From Bacillus sp. Y1 (GTDB lineage: Bacteria > Bacillota > Bacilli > Bacillales > Cytobacillaceae), in contig NZ_CP030028.1 in assembly GCF_003586445.1 (NCBI RefSeq), positions 4,230,501-4,294,500 of the forward strand: a stretch of 64,000 nt of DNA. Reading direction: 5' to 3'. Positions 46,400-56,278 of the stretch are shown here, one piece after another. The notes beneath the pieces were generated by a model. That model was not told where the DNA came from. It did not search any database and saw only the letters and a program-made list of their open reading frames with translations. Position 1 is the first letter of the stretch; every line of letters starts with the position of its first letter. The position numbers and the translations under genes were made by a program.

Positions 46400-48184
46400 T
46401 TATAGGACAAATTTTTCTGCTTCGATTAGTTTTTCTGATGCTTCGCGCTTTTTCGCAATGACATTGATTGGTGTGTGTCTTGTAAATTTGCGAAGGGCGG
46501 AGATCATCATGCGCAGTGCGTCACCTGTTTCTGTTGCGACAAGTGTTTCTTTTGCATGCTGCTCGATTTCGTTGAACGCTTCTTGACAGAAGATTTGTGT
46601 GTATAAAAGCTTTTGCTTGCTCTTTTCTTCCCCGTCCTTGACGATTGCTTTTTCTGTTCGTAGAACCACTGATTCCATCGCATAAGCATTAGATACGATA
46701 TCGGCAATGTTCACTAAGATTTCCTGCTCACGCTCAAGTGCTTTGCCAAATTTTTGAGCCGCTAGGCCTGCCGCAAGAAGGCCGATTTTCTTCGCATTTT
46801 TCACTAGATACTTCTCTTGAGCTAGAGGCTCATCCCCTGGCTCTTCTGGCATAAGCATCATGAGCTCTTCTTGAAGGGCTTGCGCTTTCTGGAATAATGG
46901 TAGCTCTCCTTTAAACGCTTTTCTTAAATAAGTGCCTGGCACTAATAGACGATTGATTTCGTTTGTTCCTTCAAAAATACGATTAATTCTAGAGTCGCGG
47001 TACACTCGTTCAATTTCATACTCGCTCATAAAGCCGTAGCCACCGTGAAGCTGTACCCCTTCGTCCGCTATATAATCCAACACTTCCGTCGCGAAGAATT
47101 TATTCAATGAACATTCAATTGCGTATTCAGCAATCGATGCTGCTACCGCTTTCCCATTTTTCACTTCTTCGTCCGATAGTTTGCTCATGCGTTCTTCAAA
47201 AAGTCCGACTGTACGGTATACAGAGCTTTCTGCCGCATAGATTTTAGAAGCCATTGTTGCTAGTTTTTCTTTTGTTAAATTGAATTGAGATAGCTTTGTT
47301 TTAAATTGTTGACGTTGGTTCGTGTACTTAGTCGTAATTTCAAACGCCGCTTTAGAACCTCCAACTGCCCCTACCCCAAGCTTATAACGACCAATATTTA
47401 AAATGTTAAAGGCAATAATATGACCTTTACCGTACTCTCCTAATAGGTTTTCAACCGGTACTTGAGCATCTTCTAAGATCAAAGTACGAGTGGAAGAACT
47501 CTTAATCCCCATCTTCTTTTCTTCTGGACCAACAGACACTCCCGAAAACTCTCTTTCAACGATAAAAGCAGAGAAGTGCTCACCATCAATTTTTGCATAA
47601 ACAACAAATACATCGGCAAAGCCTGCGTTTGTAATCCATTGCTTTTCTCCGTTAAGCACATAATGTGTTCCTTCTGCATTTAAAACAGCCGTTGTTCTTG
47701 CCCCTAATGCATCAGATCCCGAGCCTGGTTCTGTTAATGCATAGGCAGCCAACTTTTCCCCAGTGGCTAGTGTAGGTAAGTATTTTTGTTTTTGGTCCTC
47801 GTTCCCGAACAATACGATTGGTAACGACCCGATACCAACATGTGCACCGTGTGAGATTGAGAAACCACCCGCACGAGACATTTTTTCAGCAATTAGTGCA
47901 GAGCTGATTTTATCAAGTGCCAAACCGCCATACTCTTCCGGAACGTCAGCCCCTAGAAGACCGAGTTCACCAGCTTCTTTTAAAAGCTTTACCGAACGGT
48001 CAAACTCATGGTTTTCGATATGCTCGACTTGTGGGAGAACTTCATTGGTAACGAAATCCTCTGTCATTTTTGCGATCATTTTTTGCTCATCTGTATAATC
48101 CTCTGGAGTAAAGACTCGATCATAGGAAACATCTTCGATTAAAAAGCTTCCACCTTTAATTAATTTATCTGTTTGATTAGTCAT
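46400..48184 (-). CDS. fadE: Acyl-CoA dehydrogenase FadE
   Basis: A 594-residue FAD enzyme for the first step of beta-oxidation. YALTEPGSGSDALGARTTA and QWITNAGFADVFVVYAK are the family signatures, and INRIFEGTNEINRLL contains the catalytic glutamate region. The extra C-terminal domain of about 180 residues (after GTYLRKAFKGELP) is typical of the long YusJ-type enzymes. Last gene of fadN-fadA-fadE; 18 bases after fadA. Confidence 0.94.
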   Translation of the reverse strand: MTNQTDKLIKGGSFLIEDVSYDRVFTPEDYTDEQKMIAKMTEDFVTNEVLPQVEHIENHEFDRSVKLLKEAGELGLLGADVPEEYGGLALDKISSALIAEKMSRAGGFSISHGAHVGIGSLPIVLFGNEDQKQKYLPTLATGEKLAAYALTEPGSGSDALGARTTAVLNAEGTHYVLNGEKQWITNAGFADVFVVYAKIDGEHFSAFIVEREFSGVSVGPEEKKMGIKSSSTRTLILEDAQVPVENLLGEYGKGHIIAFNILNIGRYKLGVGAVGGSKAAFEITTKYTNQRQQFKTKLSQFNLTKEKLATMASKIYAAESSVYRTVGLFEERMSKLSDEEVKNGKAVAASIAEYAIECSLNKFFATEVLDYIADEGVQLHGGYGFMSEYEIERVYRDSRINRIFEGTNEINRLLVPGTYLRKAFKGELPLFQKAQALQEELMMLMPEEPGDEPLAQEKYLVKNAKKIGLLAAGLAAQKFGKALEREQEILVNIADIVSNAYAMESVVLRTEKAIVKDGEEKSKQKLLYTQIFCQEAFNEIEQHAKETLVATETGDALRMMISALRKFTRHTPINVIAKKREASEKLIEAEKFVL

Positions 48185-48202
48185 CTTTTTTCCTCCGTTC
48201 TT

Positions 48203-49378
48203 TTATAAAAGTTCGAACACTCCGGCAGCACCCATACCGCCACCGATACACATCGTGACAACCCCAAATTGTTGATTACGTCTCTTCATTTCGTGAATTA
48301 GAGAAAGGGTTAGCTTCGCACCGGTACAGCCAAGTGGATGACCTAGTGCAATCGCTCCACCGTTCACATTTACCTTTTCCTCATCAATTCCTAGTTCTCG
48401 AATGACTTGAATTGATTGAGAGGCAAAGGCTTCATTTAGTTCAAATAATCCGATATCCGATAACTCTAATCCAGCAAGCTTTAATGCTTTAGGAATTGCT
48501 ACAACTGGACCAATACCCATAATTTCAGGTGGCACGCCTCCAACAGCGAATGATCGGAATTTGACAAGCGGCGTGAGTCCCCCAGCCTCTGCTTTTTCAC
48601 GATCCATAACCATGACGGCTGCGGCTCCATCACTTGTTTGCGAAGAATTCCCTGCAGTAACGGTTCCTGTTACCGAAAAGGCCGGACGAAGCTTTGCTAA
48701 TGTTTCTACCGTTGACTCAGGACGAACTCCCTCGTCTTGGCTAAAAACGAATGGTTTTTCGGTTAGTTTATTGTCTTTTCCAACCGAGCGTAAAATAACG
48801 TCTACTGGTACAATTTCATCAACAAACTTTCCTTCTTGAAGAGCTTTTGCTGCTTTTTGGTGACTTCTTACCGCAAAAGCATCCTGATCTTCACGAGAAA
48901 TTCCAAATTTTCTTGCTACCTCTTCTGCTGTGTGCCCCATCCCCATATAGTATTGAGGAGCTGTCTCAGCCAGTTTGGCGTTTGGTCGAACCACATGCCC
49001 CATCATCGGTACTAAGCTCATTGATTCTGCTCCACCAGCAATGATGGTGTCGGCATGACCAATCATGATCTTTTCTGCCGCATAGGCAATCGACTGAAGC
49101 CCTGATGAACAATAACGATTGATGGTAATTGCAGGCACTGTATCAGGAAGTCCTGCAAGCGCCCCAATATTTCTTGCCATATTTAACCCTTGCTCTGCTT
49201 CAGGCATAGCACAGCCAATAATTAAGTCATCGATATTTCCATCGTAATTCCCTGCTCGCTTTAAGGTCTCTTTTACAACCAGTGCACCAAGATCATCAGG
49301 TCTAACGCTGGCAAGCGACCCTTTTTTTGATTTTCCCACTGGAGTTCGTGCTCCAGCAACGATAACCGCTTCTCTCAT
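48203..49378 (-). CDS. fadA: 3-ketoacyl-CoA thiolase FadA
   Basis: A 391-residue thiolase cleaving 3-ketoacyl-CoA. Nucleophile C90 in [10 protein letters not shown], histidine in [14 protein letters not shown], and second cysteine in [11 protein letters not shown]. The ATG at 49378 follows GAGGGAACGTG. Central gene of the operon. Confidence 0.95.
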   Translation of the reverse strand: MREAVIVAGARTPVGKSKKGSLASVRPDDLGALVVKETLKRAGNYDGNIDDLIIGCAMPEAEQGLNMARNIGALAGLPDTVPAITINRYCSSGLQSIAYAAEKIMIGHADTIIAGGAESMSLVPMMGHVVRPNAKLAETAPQYYMGMGHTAEEVARKFGISREDQDAFAVRSHQKAAKALQEGKFVDEIVPVDVILRSVGKDNKLTEKPFVFSQDEGVRPESTVETLAKLRPAFSVTGTVTAGNSSQTSDGAAAVMVMDREKAEAGGLTPLVKFRSFAVGGVPPEIMGIGPVVAIPKALKLAGLELSDIGLFELNEAFASQSIQVIRELGIDEEKVNVNGGAIALGHPLGCTGAKLTLSLIHEMKRRNQQFGVVTMCIGGGMGAAGVFELL

Positions 49379-49422
49379 CACGTTCCCTCGCTTCCTATTT
49401 ATGCTATAACTCTACCAATCTA

Positions 49423-51810
49423 TTAGTTGCGTAATGGTTTTCCTTTTAGAAGCATATGCTGCATTCTTGCTTGTGATTTTGGCTCTGCAATTAAGCTCAA
49501 GAAAGCCTCTTTCTCAAGGTCAAGCAAATATTGCTCATCAACTTCTGTTCCAAATGGCACTTTTCCGCCCGCAATCACATAAGCTAGTTTCTTTGCAATT
49601 TTCAAATCGTGCTCTGAAATATATCCGGAGTAATGCATCGTTTGTGCTCCTAGAAGTAAGGTGGCGTAGCCCGTTTCACCGACTACTGGAATCTTCTTTC
49701 GGACCGGTGGCTTATACCCTTTGTCATAAAGTGCTAGAACTGCCTGCTTTGCGTCATAAAGCTGGTGGTCTCCGTTTACACTGACAGCGTCTGCTTTATT
49801 CAAGAAGTTGTTTTCACGCGCTTCCTCTCCCGATGTGGACACCTTTGCCATTGCAATCGTTTCAAACACTTTATTCGCCACGTTTTGAAGGTCAAATGGA
49901 ACTCCGTTTGGCATGCTGTTTAAAAACTTCATGTATAGCTCTTTGTTACCGCCACCTCCAGGGATAAGTCCTACCCCGACTTCCACAAGTCCCATGTACG
50001 TTTCCATTGTCGCTTGAATATGCGCAGCTGGTAGACAGACCTCTGTACCACCACCTAGGGTCATCGCAAATGGTGCGGCAACGACTGGCTTTGTACTGTA
50101 CTTAATTTTCATCATCGCTTGTTGGAAGTGACGAACGACCATATCAATTTCAAAAATATTATCATCCTGCGCTTCCATAAGAATCATGGCAAGATTTGCC
50201 CCAACGCAGAAGTTCTTACCTTGATTCCCAATCACCAAGCCCTTGAAATTCTTTTCCACTTCTTCAACAGCAAAATTAATCATTTGCACAATATCGAGCC
50301 CAATCGCATTACTTTGTGAGTGGAATTCTAGAAGGGCTACTCCATCTCCAAGATCAATCAAGCTTGCACCACTATTCTTCTTAATAACGCCACGCTGTTT
50401 TTTGATTTTTTTCAGGTTGATAACCTTTCGGTTTTCTTCTACAAGCTTGTAATCACCATTGGTATAGAAGAAAAGATCACCGTTTTCTTCTTCCTTATAA
50501 AAGCTTGTATGACCATTTGCTAGCATTTCCTTTATCCAGCTTGGAACGGTGAGACCGTCTTTCTCCATTTTGACAATCGATTTTTCTAGCCCAATGGCAT
50601 CCCATACTTCAAATGGACCTTGCTCCCAACCGAAGCCCCATTTCATGGCATGGTCAATCGCGACGATATCATCGGCAATCGTACCGAGTAACTCAGCAGA
50701 ATACACAAGTACCGGACTAAAAATTTTCCATAGCAGTTCTCCAGCACGATCGTTCGCATATACAAGCGCTTTCATTTTATTTTCTAAGCCTTTTTCCTGT
50801 TTGCTCATTTCAATGGAGGCGGTTTTTAATTTTTTTCGTTCCACGTATTCAAGAGTGGCCGGATCTAATTCGAGAATTTCTTTTCCTTTTTTCAGGAAGA
50901 ACCCTTGACCAGATTTACTTCCAAACCAACCTTTTTCAAGCATTTGATTCATGAAGGCAGGTACCTCAAAAACTTCTTTCTCTGTACCATCCACTTGGTC
51001 ATACACGTTTTTTGCTACGTGCGCAAATGTATCTAGTCCAACCACATCCAATGTACGGAAGGTTGCACTCTTTGGTCGTCCGATTAGCGGTCCCGTTACA
51101 GAATCCACTTCTCCAACGCCGTATCCACCTTTTAACATTTCCCTTACTGTAACTAACAGACCGTACGTACCAATTCGGTTAGCGATAAAATTTGGCGTGT
51201 CCTTAGCAACAACAACGCCTTTTCCGAGAATATCTTCCCCGTACTGCTTCATAAAATGAAGTACATCGGGTGATGTATGTTGAGTTGGAATGATTTCTAA
51301 AAGTTTTAAGTATCTAGGTGGGTTAAAAAAGTGAGTACCAAGGAAATGCTTTTGGAAGTCTTCAGAGCGGCCTTCTGTCATCGCCTCTACAGAAATACCA
51401 GATGTATTTGAGCTTACAAAGCTGCCAGGCTTTCGATATTGATCAACCTTCTCGAAAATCTGCTGCTTAATAGATAAATTTTCCACAACTACTTCAATGA
51501 TCCAGTCAACTTCGCTGAGTCTTGATAGATCATCTTCAAAATTTCCTGCTTCGATGAGGGCTAAATTACTTTTTGAGGTTAATGGTGCAGGTTTTTGCTT
51601 TAACAGCTTTTGTAGAGCTGTTTGGCTGATACGATTTCTTACCGCTTTATCTTCTAGCGATAACCCCTTTTTCTTCTCGTCGTCACTTAGTTCGCGCGGA
51701 ACAATATCTAATAGCAATGTTGGAATCCCGATATTGGCAAGGTGTGCGGCAATACCAGACCCCATTACCCCCGAGCCTAAAACAGCAGCTTTTTTAATTT
51801 GTTGGATCAA
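49423..51810 (-). CDS. fadN: 3-hydroxyacyl-CoA dehydrogenase / enoyl-CoA hydratase FadN
   Basis: A 795-residue bifunctional enzyme. The N-terminal NAD domain has AAVLGSGVMGSGIAAHLANIG, followed by the HCDH C-terminal domains (GTHFFNPPRYLKLLEIIPT, PNFIANRIGTYGLL), then an enoyl-CoA hydratase/isomerase domain in the last third (GKNFCVGANLAMI, FAMTLGGGTEVCLPAAHIQA, VGVGLIPGGGGNKELY). It carries out hydration and oxidation in beta-oxidation. The start is the TTG at 51810, with AAAGGGGGAGAC upstream. A FadR operator lies between promoter and start. Confidence 0.95.
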   Translation of the reverse strand: MIQQIKKAAVLGSGVMGSGIAAHLANIGIPTLLLDIVPRELSDDEKKKGLSLEDKAVRNRISQTALQKLLKQKPAPLTSKSNLALIEAGNFEDDLSRLSEVDWIIEVVVENLSIKQQIFEKVDQYRKPGSFVSSNTSGISVEAMTEGRSEDFQKHFLGTHFFNPPRYLKLLEIIPTQHTSPDVLHFMKQYGEDILGKGVVVAKDTPNFIANRIGTYGLLVTVREMLKGGYGVGEVDSVTGPLIGRPKSATFRTLDVVGLDTFAHVAKNVYDQVDGTEKEVFEVPAFMNQMLEKGWFGSKSGQGFFLKKGKEILELDPATLEYVERKKLKTASIEMSKQEKGLENKMKALVYANDRAGELLWKIFSPVLVYSAELLGTIADDIVAIDHAMKWGFGWEQGPFEVWDAIGLEKSIVKMEKDGLTVPSWIKEMLANGHTSFYKEEENGDLFFYTNGDYKLVEENRKVINLKKIKKQRGVIKKNSGASLIDLGDGVALLEFHSQSNAIGLDIVQMINFAVEEVEKNFKGLVIGNQGKNFCVGANLAMILMEAQDDNIFEIDMVVRHFQQAMMKIKYSTKPVVAAPFAMTLGGGTEVCLPAAHIQATMETYMGLVEVGVGLIPGGGGNKELYMKFLNSMPNGVPFDLQNVANKVFETIAMAKVSTSGEEARENNFLNKADAVSVNGDHQLYDAKQAVLALYDKGYKPPVRKKIPVVGETGYATLLLGAQTMHYSGYISEHDLKIAKKLAYVIAGGKVPFGTEVDEQYLLDLEKEAFLSLIAEPKSQARMQHMLLKGKPLRN

Positions 51811-51853
51811 CTTTTGTCTCCCCCTTTAGCTTTTTTGAGTGGATTCGGTAGTT

Positions 51854-51871
51854 TGAATGAACACTCATTCA
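51854..51871. promoter_or_regulatory. FadR operator of the fadNAE operon
   Basis: TGAATGAACACTCATTCA is a palindrome matching the Bacillus FadR (YsiA) consensus TGAATGAMTANTCATTCA at all but one position. It lies about 10-30 bases downstream of the predicted transcription start. Long-chain acyl-CoA is expected to release the repressor. Confidence 0.88.
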
Positions 51872-51886
51872 TTTTTGGTTACTTTT

Positions 51887-51915
51887 ATCATAAGATATTT
51901 AAAAATTTTACGCAA
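51887..51915 (-). promoter_or_regulatory. Sigma-A promoter of fadNAE
   Basis: TTGCGT and TATGAT separated by 17 bases on the minus strand, directly upstream of the FadR operator. Confidence 0.55.
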
Positions 51916-52030
51916 TCCTTTGTCGTTGAAATTTGAAAATTTTTTGAAATTTACATTATTTTATGCGACCAATAGAATCCTATGAATGTGGATATGTTAT
52001 ACACGAGGAAAAAAGTTTGGGGGTGTACCT

Positions 52031-52162
52031 ATGGCAAAGATCAAGAAAAACCCATCAAAGGCTGGCGTAAGTGCCGCTAGTGTTAAGGGTGATGCAGGCC
52101 CAACTGTTGAAAATGATGGTGGTGGAAAAAGAAACAGCCAGAACAACCAGTATAAGAGATAA
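52031..52162 (+). CDS. yuzL: YuzL family small protein
   Basis: A 43-residue basic, hydrophilic peptide: MAKIKKNPSKAGVSAASVKG, then DAGPTVENDGGGKRNSQNNQ and YKR. It matches YuzL by composition and by its place between fadN and fadM. GGGGGTGTACCT precedes the ATG. Function unknown; composition resembles small spore proteins. Confidence 0.8.
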   Translation: MAKIKKNPSKAGVSAASVKGDAGPTVENDGGGKRNSQNNQYKR

Positions 52163-52170
52163 TGATGAGT

Positions 52171-52205
52171 GTACCCGCACTGGATTTGGTGTCGGGTACG
52201 TTTTA
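52171..52205 (+). terminator. Terminator after yuzL
   Basis: GTACCCG and CGGGTAC arms, followed by GTTTTATTG on the plus strand. Confidence 0.65.
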
Positions 52206-52225
52206 TTGTTGGGTCGCAGATGAAT

Positions 52226-52257
52226 TAAAACTACCCACTCAAACGAATGGGCAGTTC
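52226..52257 (-). terminator. Terminator after fadM
   Basis: AACTGCCCA and TGGGTAGTT arms, then TTAATT on the minus strand, directly past the fadM stop. Confidence 0.7.
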
Positions 52258-52262
52258 CACAC

Positions 52263-53180
52263 TTACTTTTTAAGCATTCCCTTCAGTACGAAGGCAACAT
52301 TCGCTGGGCGTTCGGCTAGGCGGCGCATGAAGTAGCCGTACCAGTCGGTTCCATATGGGACGTATACTCTCATTTTATAACCTTCTTCAACTAACTCTAT
52401 TTGCCTTTCCGGGCGAATGCCATAGAGCATTTGGAACTCAAATTGGTCGTTGCTGATGCGATTGTTTTTGGCGAGCTGTTTGGTGTATTCAATGATCGCA
52501 TCATCATGGGTGGCAACAGCCGTGTAATTTCCGTTTAGCATATGTCTATTTATGATTTTTTTAAAATTGGCATCTACATCCTTTTTATCAGGAAATGCTA
52601 CTTCGGGGGATTCTTTGTATGCCCCCTTCACAAGTCGTAAATTCGGATGGTACTCATTCAGCTCCTTGATATCCTTTTCCGTTCGATATAAATAGGCCTG
52701 AATAACCGTACCAACATTGTCGTATTCACTTTTTAATAGCTTAAAAATATCGATCGTTTTCTGCACACGAGAGTAGTCTTCCATATCTATCGTTACGAAC
52801 ACATTGTTCTTTTTCGCTGCTTCTAGTATTCTTCTCATATTGTGAAGAACAACGTCTTCTGAAATATCTAATCCCATCGACGTCATTTTTAATGATAATT
52901 GCGATTGAAGTTTTTCCCGGCCGATTGTCTCTATCGCAAGTATTGAGTTGTCGGCCATTTCATTTGCTTCTTTCTCATTGTCGACAAATTCGCCTAAATA
53001 ATCGATTGTAACGAGTAGACCTTTTTTATTGAGGTCTTGAATGACACGAGTTGCAAGTTCAATCGTTTCACCAGCAACAAACCGTGATGCCCCGAATCTT
53101 AATCCATACCGCTTTGCTAGTTTGGTTAATGCTTTATTTTTAGAAAGGAATAAAAAGAAATCTCTCATCAGTTGTTCCAT
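52263..53180 (-). CDS. fadM: Proline dehydrogenase family protein FadM (YusM)
   Basis: A 305-residue TIM-barrel FAD enzyme of the proline dehydrogenase family: VTIDYLGEFVDN, VFVTIDMEDYS, LRLVKGAYKES, VATHDDAIIEY, FEFQMLYGIRPE and the C-terminal YVPYGTDWYGYFMRRLAERPAN. It oxidises proline to pyrroline-5-carboxylate. In B. subtilis yusM was renamed fadM for its link to the fad genes. A GGAGGGATATTAC site precedes the ATG. Confidence 0.92.
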   Translation of the reverse strand: MEQLMRDFFLFLSKNKALTKLAKRYGLRFGASRFVAGETIELATRVIQDLNKKGLLVTIDYLGEFVDNEKEANEMADNSILAIETIGREKLQSQLSLKMTSMGLDISEDVVLHNMRRILEAAKKNNVFVTIDMEDYSRVQKTIDIFKLLKSEYDNVGTVIQAYLYRTEKDIKELNEYHPNLRLVKGAYKESPEVAFPDKKDVDANFKKIINRHMLNGNYTAVATHDDAIIEYTKQLAKNNRISNDQFEFQMLYGIRPERQIELVEEGYKMRVYVPYGTDWYGYFMRRLAERPANVAFVLKGMLKK

Positions 53181-53314
53181 TGTAATATCCCTCCTGCAAG
53201 CGTTTACTATAGCTATATGTAAAGGAAAAGCTAAGCGTTTCTTACTGTCATTTTACCATTTCCATTCGTCATTTCCTACGATGAGCGGAAGGATTAGAAC
53301 GAGATCGAGCCATG

Positions 53315-53342
53315 AAAAAACCGAGCCCATTGGACCCGGTTT
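53315..53342 (-). terminator. Terminator after yusN
   Basis: AAACCGGGTCC and GGGCTCGGTTT arms with a TTTTTT tract on the minus strand. Confidence 0.82.
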
Positions 53343-53590
53343 TATTTCTTCGCTTGTCTGTGCGCTTCATTTAATTCTTTGATTTCATTAATCGTTTCCT
53401 TAATCTCATTCTTAGCATCAGGATACGTGTCGTTCCAATGCTTAACAAGAGCGGGCATTGATTTACTCATGTGAGAATACAGGATCCATGCCTTCACTTT
53501 TTCCACATGATCAACATCTGCCTCACCTAGTAGCAACTCGGTATATTTGGTTAGTAATCCATTGATCTTTTCATCTAGGTTATTGCTCAC
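53342..53590 (-). CDS. yusN: YusN family protein (DUF2573)
   Basis: An 82-residue helical protein: LLTKYTELLLGEADVDHVEKVKAWILYSHMSKSMPALVKHWNDTYPD, the DUF2573/YusN pattern. The start is a GTG that overlaps the TGA of the upstream reductase-like gene, with CGGAGGGAACTC as ribosome site, so it is translationally coupled to the iron-uptake operon. Function unknown. Confidence 0.87.
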   Translation of the reverse strand: MSNNLDEKINGLLTKYTELLLGEADVDHVEKVKAWILYSHMSKSMPALVKHWNDTYPDAKNEIKETINEIKELNEAHRQAKK

Positions 53591-54384
53591 GAGTTCCCTC
53601 CGTTCTTATGTACCTTTTTTGGTCGATTACAAGTTTGCGGACAAATTTTACAACGATCCGGTGTTCCTGTTAAGGCATAAAAGAAGCAGCAAGTGGTTCG
53701 TACACGAACTTCTTCTCCGAGCTCAGGAATATAACGTTTTTCATGAAAATGCTTCTTAATTGGATTTTCGTGATAACTCCCAAACAATGATCCTGGTGCT
53801 TGTTGAGCAATGAAGTATAAATCTTCCACTGCACGCCCACAAACCTCATCATCTTCATTTTCAGACAAAACGGATTCATATAGCCAAAAAATATAAATTG
53901 CAATATTTTCCCATAATACAAGTTTAGATTGTTTTGACTCCGTCTTCACACTTTCCACAATGGGAGTGACGATATTGGAGAAAAAGTCAGCTATGGCTTC
54001 ATATCTCCATTGATCTCTATCAACTGTAGGTTCACTAATACTCCACTCTGAGAAATAGAAAGAAGGAAGCCAGAGTGGATCTTGTTCGTCTGTTTGAAGA
54101 TGCATATGCTCAAGATGTATATGAAATCGTTTGTTAAAAGCGGTCATCGCATACAAATAAATGGCTGATAAAAAAGCGTATCTTTTAATAAACATGGATG
54201 CTGTCACTTTTACATTCGGCGACCCAATATGCTCGGAAGCACGACTGATAAAGGTTCGAAGCTGATCTTTTTGAAGAAGCTCACTTAACGTAATCGATAG
54301 ATCAGATTCTTGATGAACTTTTTCCAATGTAAATCGATAATTCTTCAGTTGACTTAATTCTGTTTCTGAAAAAAAGTTATCCAT
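53587..54384 (-). CDS. FhuF-like siderophore ferric reductase
   Basis: A 265-residue protein. The C-terminal segment VRTTCCFFYALTGTPDRCKICPQTC has the C-C-x10-C-x2-C arrangement that binds a 2Fe-2S cluster in FhuF reductases, which release iron from hydroxamate siderophores. The ATG at 54384 follows GGCAGGAGCAG; the longest frame starts inside the preceding ATPase gene. It overlaps the ATPase stop by eight bases. Probably cytosolic and acting right after import (inference). Confidence 0.87.
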   Translation of the reverse strand: MDNFFSETELSQLKNYRFTLEKVHQESDLSITLSELLQKDQLRTFISRASEHIGSPNVKVTASMFIKRYAFLSAIYLYAMTAFNKRFHIHLEHMHLQTDEQDPLWLPSFYFSEWSISEPTVDRDQWRYEAIADFFSNIVTPIVESVKTESKQSKLVLWENIAIYIFWLYESVLSENEDDEVCGRAVEDLYFIAQQAPGSLFGSYHENPIKKHFHEKRYIPELGEEVRVRTTCCFFYALTGTPDRCKICPQTCNRPKKVHKNGGNS

Positions 54385-55198
54385 TGACTGCTCCTGCCTG
54401 TCTAAATACCGTTCTTCCCTTTCCATATGGGATGCAAAGCGGGGTCCCGAATAAAGGGTCAATGGAAATTTCGCAATCCATTTCGAATACCTGCTTCACA
54501 AGACCTCTTGTCACTACATCCTCTGGCTTCCCCATTGCTGCTATTTTCTTGTCCTTTACTGCCACAATATTATGCGCATACCGACACGCTAAGTTTAAGT
54601 CATGAAGAACCATCACGATCGTGCGATTTTCCCTCTCATTCAGCTCAAATAATAAATCAAGTATGTCAATTTGATGTGTCATATCTAAATAGGTGGTTGG
54701 TTCGTCAAGAAGAATAAAGTCCGTATCCTGTGCTAATGTCATTGCAATCCACGCTCTTTGACGTTGACCACCTGAAAGAGAGTCCACTGACCGTTCCTTT
54801 AAATCGAGCAACCCGGTTGCTTCAAGTGCCTGATAGACCTTCTCTTCATCCTCACTAGACCATTGCTTAAGCCATGTTTGGTAGGGATAGCGGCCTTGCT
54901 TCACCAGTTGAAGAACCGTTAGACCTTCAGGTGCAACCGGTCCTTGCGGCAACACGGCCATTTGCTTTGCCACATCCTTTGAGGACATCTTTGTAATCTC
55001 TTTTCCATTTAATACGATTTCCCCGCTTTTTGGCTTTAATAACCGAGCAATTGAGCGTAAAAGAGTTGATTTCCCACAACCATTGCCACCTATGAATACA
55101 GTAATTTCACCTTTCGGGATCGTCAAATCTAATTCATCTATAATGATGGAGTCACCATATGATAGCGTTAATTGTTTCGTTTCAATAGCTTTTTTCAC
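54377..55198 (-). CDS. yusV: Siderophore ABC transporter ATP-binding protein
   Basis: A 273-residue FecE/FhuC-type ATPase: Walker A GGNGCGKST, signature LSGGQRQRAWIAMTLAQ, Walker B FILLDEPTTYLD, switch histidine VLHDLN. YusV of B. subtilis is the shared ATPase for several siderophore importers; here it is encoded with its own permeases. It follows the permease gene by 24 bases. Confidence 0.92.
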   Translation of the reverse strand: MKKAIETKQLTLSYGDSIIIDELDLTIPKGEITVFIGGNGCGKSTLLRSIARLLKPKSGEIVLNGKEITKMSSKDVAKQMAVLPQGPVAPEGLTVLQLVKQGRYPYQTWLKQWSSEDEEKVYQALEATGLLDLKERSVDSLSGGQRQRAWIAMTLAQDTDFILLDEPTTYLDMTHQIDILDLLFELNERENRTIVMVLHDLNLACRYAHNIVAVKDKKIAAMGKPEDVVTRGLVKQVFEMDCEISIDPLFGTPLCIPYGKGRTVFRQAGAVNG

Positions 55199-55222
55199 CT
55201 TATTCGCACTCCTTCCCTGACA

Positions 55223-56278
55223 TTATGCATTTCTTGTTTTAAAAAGAAGATAAATAAAGTACGGTGCACCGATACCTGCTGTAAACACGCCTGCTGGAAT
55301 CTCTAATGGAGAGAACATCGTTCGACCAATCAAATCGGCCACCATAACCAAAATGGCACCGATTAAAGCGGAGACCGGAAGTAATGCCCCATATACTGAG
55401 CCCACTAGACGGCGAGCCATATGTGGTGCCATTAAACCAACGAATCCAATTCCTCCGGCAAAGGCAACAGAACTTCCTATTAAAGCTGTGCTTATGAGCA
55501 ACAGTACAAATCTTAGTTTTTGTACATGAGTCCCTACACTTGTAGCTACATCATCACCTAATCCTAGTACATTCACTTTTCTAGCCATAAAAAAGGCAAC
55601 CAACATGAGAGTGAATGCCCACGGTACAATCGTAAACACATTGGTCCAAGTTGAGCCATGGACCGTTCCAGTAATCCAGATATTTGCTTGGCTTGCCCGG
55701 TAGATCGGGCCAAGGAGCATCATCATCGTAGTTAGTGCTTGAAAAAGGGCTGATAACCCGATCCCTATTAGTACAAGGCGAACCGGGGACACTCCGTTTT
55801 TCCACGCAAAGATATAGACGAGTAGACCAGCAACAGCCGATCCAATAAAAGCTGCAAGCGGCATCCATTGAATGCTAACCGTTAACGCATTGCTTTCATT
55901 ACTAAAGATGGCCAAAAATAACACAACGGCTGTTGATGCTCCGCCAGTAATTCCAAGAACATCTGGGGAAGCTAGTGGATTTCTAATCATCCCTTGCAAA
56001 ATGCCCCCAGCTACAGCCAGTGACATTCCCACGACTAAAGCGACAATGATCCTTGGCAGACGAAAGGATTGAATCACGAGCTTTTCCATTTCTGTTCCCC
56101 CGCCAAATAAAACCGAGACAACCGTGACAGGGTTTATTTTCATATCACCTAAACCGGTGCTAATAATGAAAACAGCCATTGTTACTAGCAGCAAGCAAAG
56201 CATCACAAAGCTTGCTTTTCTATCTATTAATATAGACACTTTCCCTTGAAACCATCGAAGATTTTGATATTGCTTCAC
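55223..56278 (-). CDS. Iron-siderophore ABC permease (FecCD family), second subunit
   Basis: A 351-residue membrane protein with about ten spans: LPRIIVALVVGMSLAVAGGILQGMIRNPLASPDVLGITGGAS, the FecCD signature, and FAGGIGFVGLMAPHMARRLVG, the ATPase contact region. It overlaps the first permease gene by four bases, so both subunits are translationally coupled. Confidence 0.93.
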   Translation of the reverse strand: MKQYQNLRWFQGKVSILIDRKASFVMLCLLLVTMAVFIISTGLGDMKINPVTVVSVLFGGGTEMEKLVIQSFRLPRIIVALVVGMSLAVAGGILQGMIRNPLASPDVLGITGGASTAVVLFLAIFSNESNALTVSIQWMPLAAFIGSAVAGLLVYIFAWKNGVSPVRLVLIGIGLSALFQALTTMMMLLGPIYRASQANIWITGTVHGSTWTNVFTIVPWAFTLMLVAFFMARKVNVLGLGDDVATSVGTHVQKLRFVLLLISTALIGSSVAFAGGIGFVGLMAPHMARRLVGSVYGALLPVSALIGAILVMVADLIGRTMFSPLEIPAGVFTAGIGAPYFIYLLFKTRNA

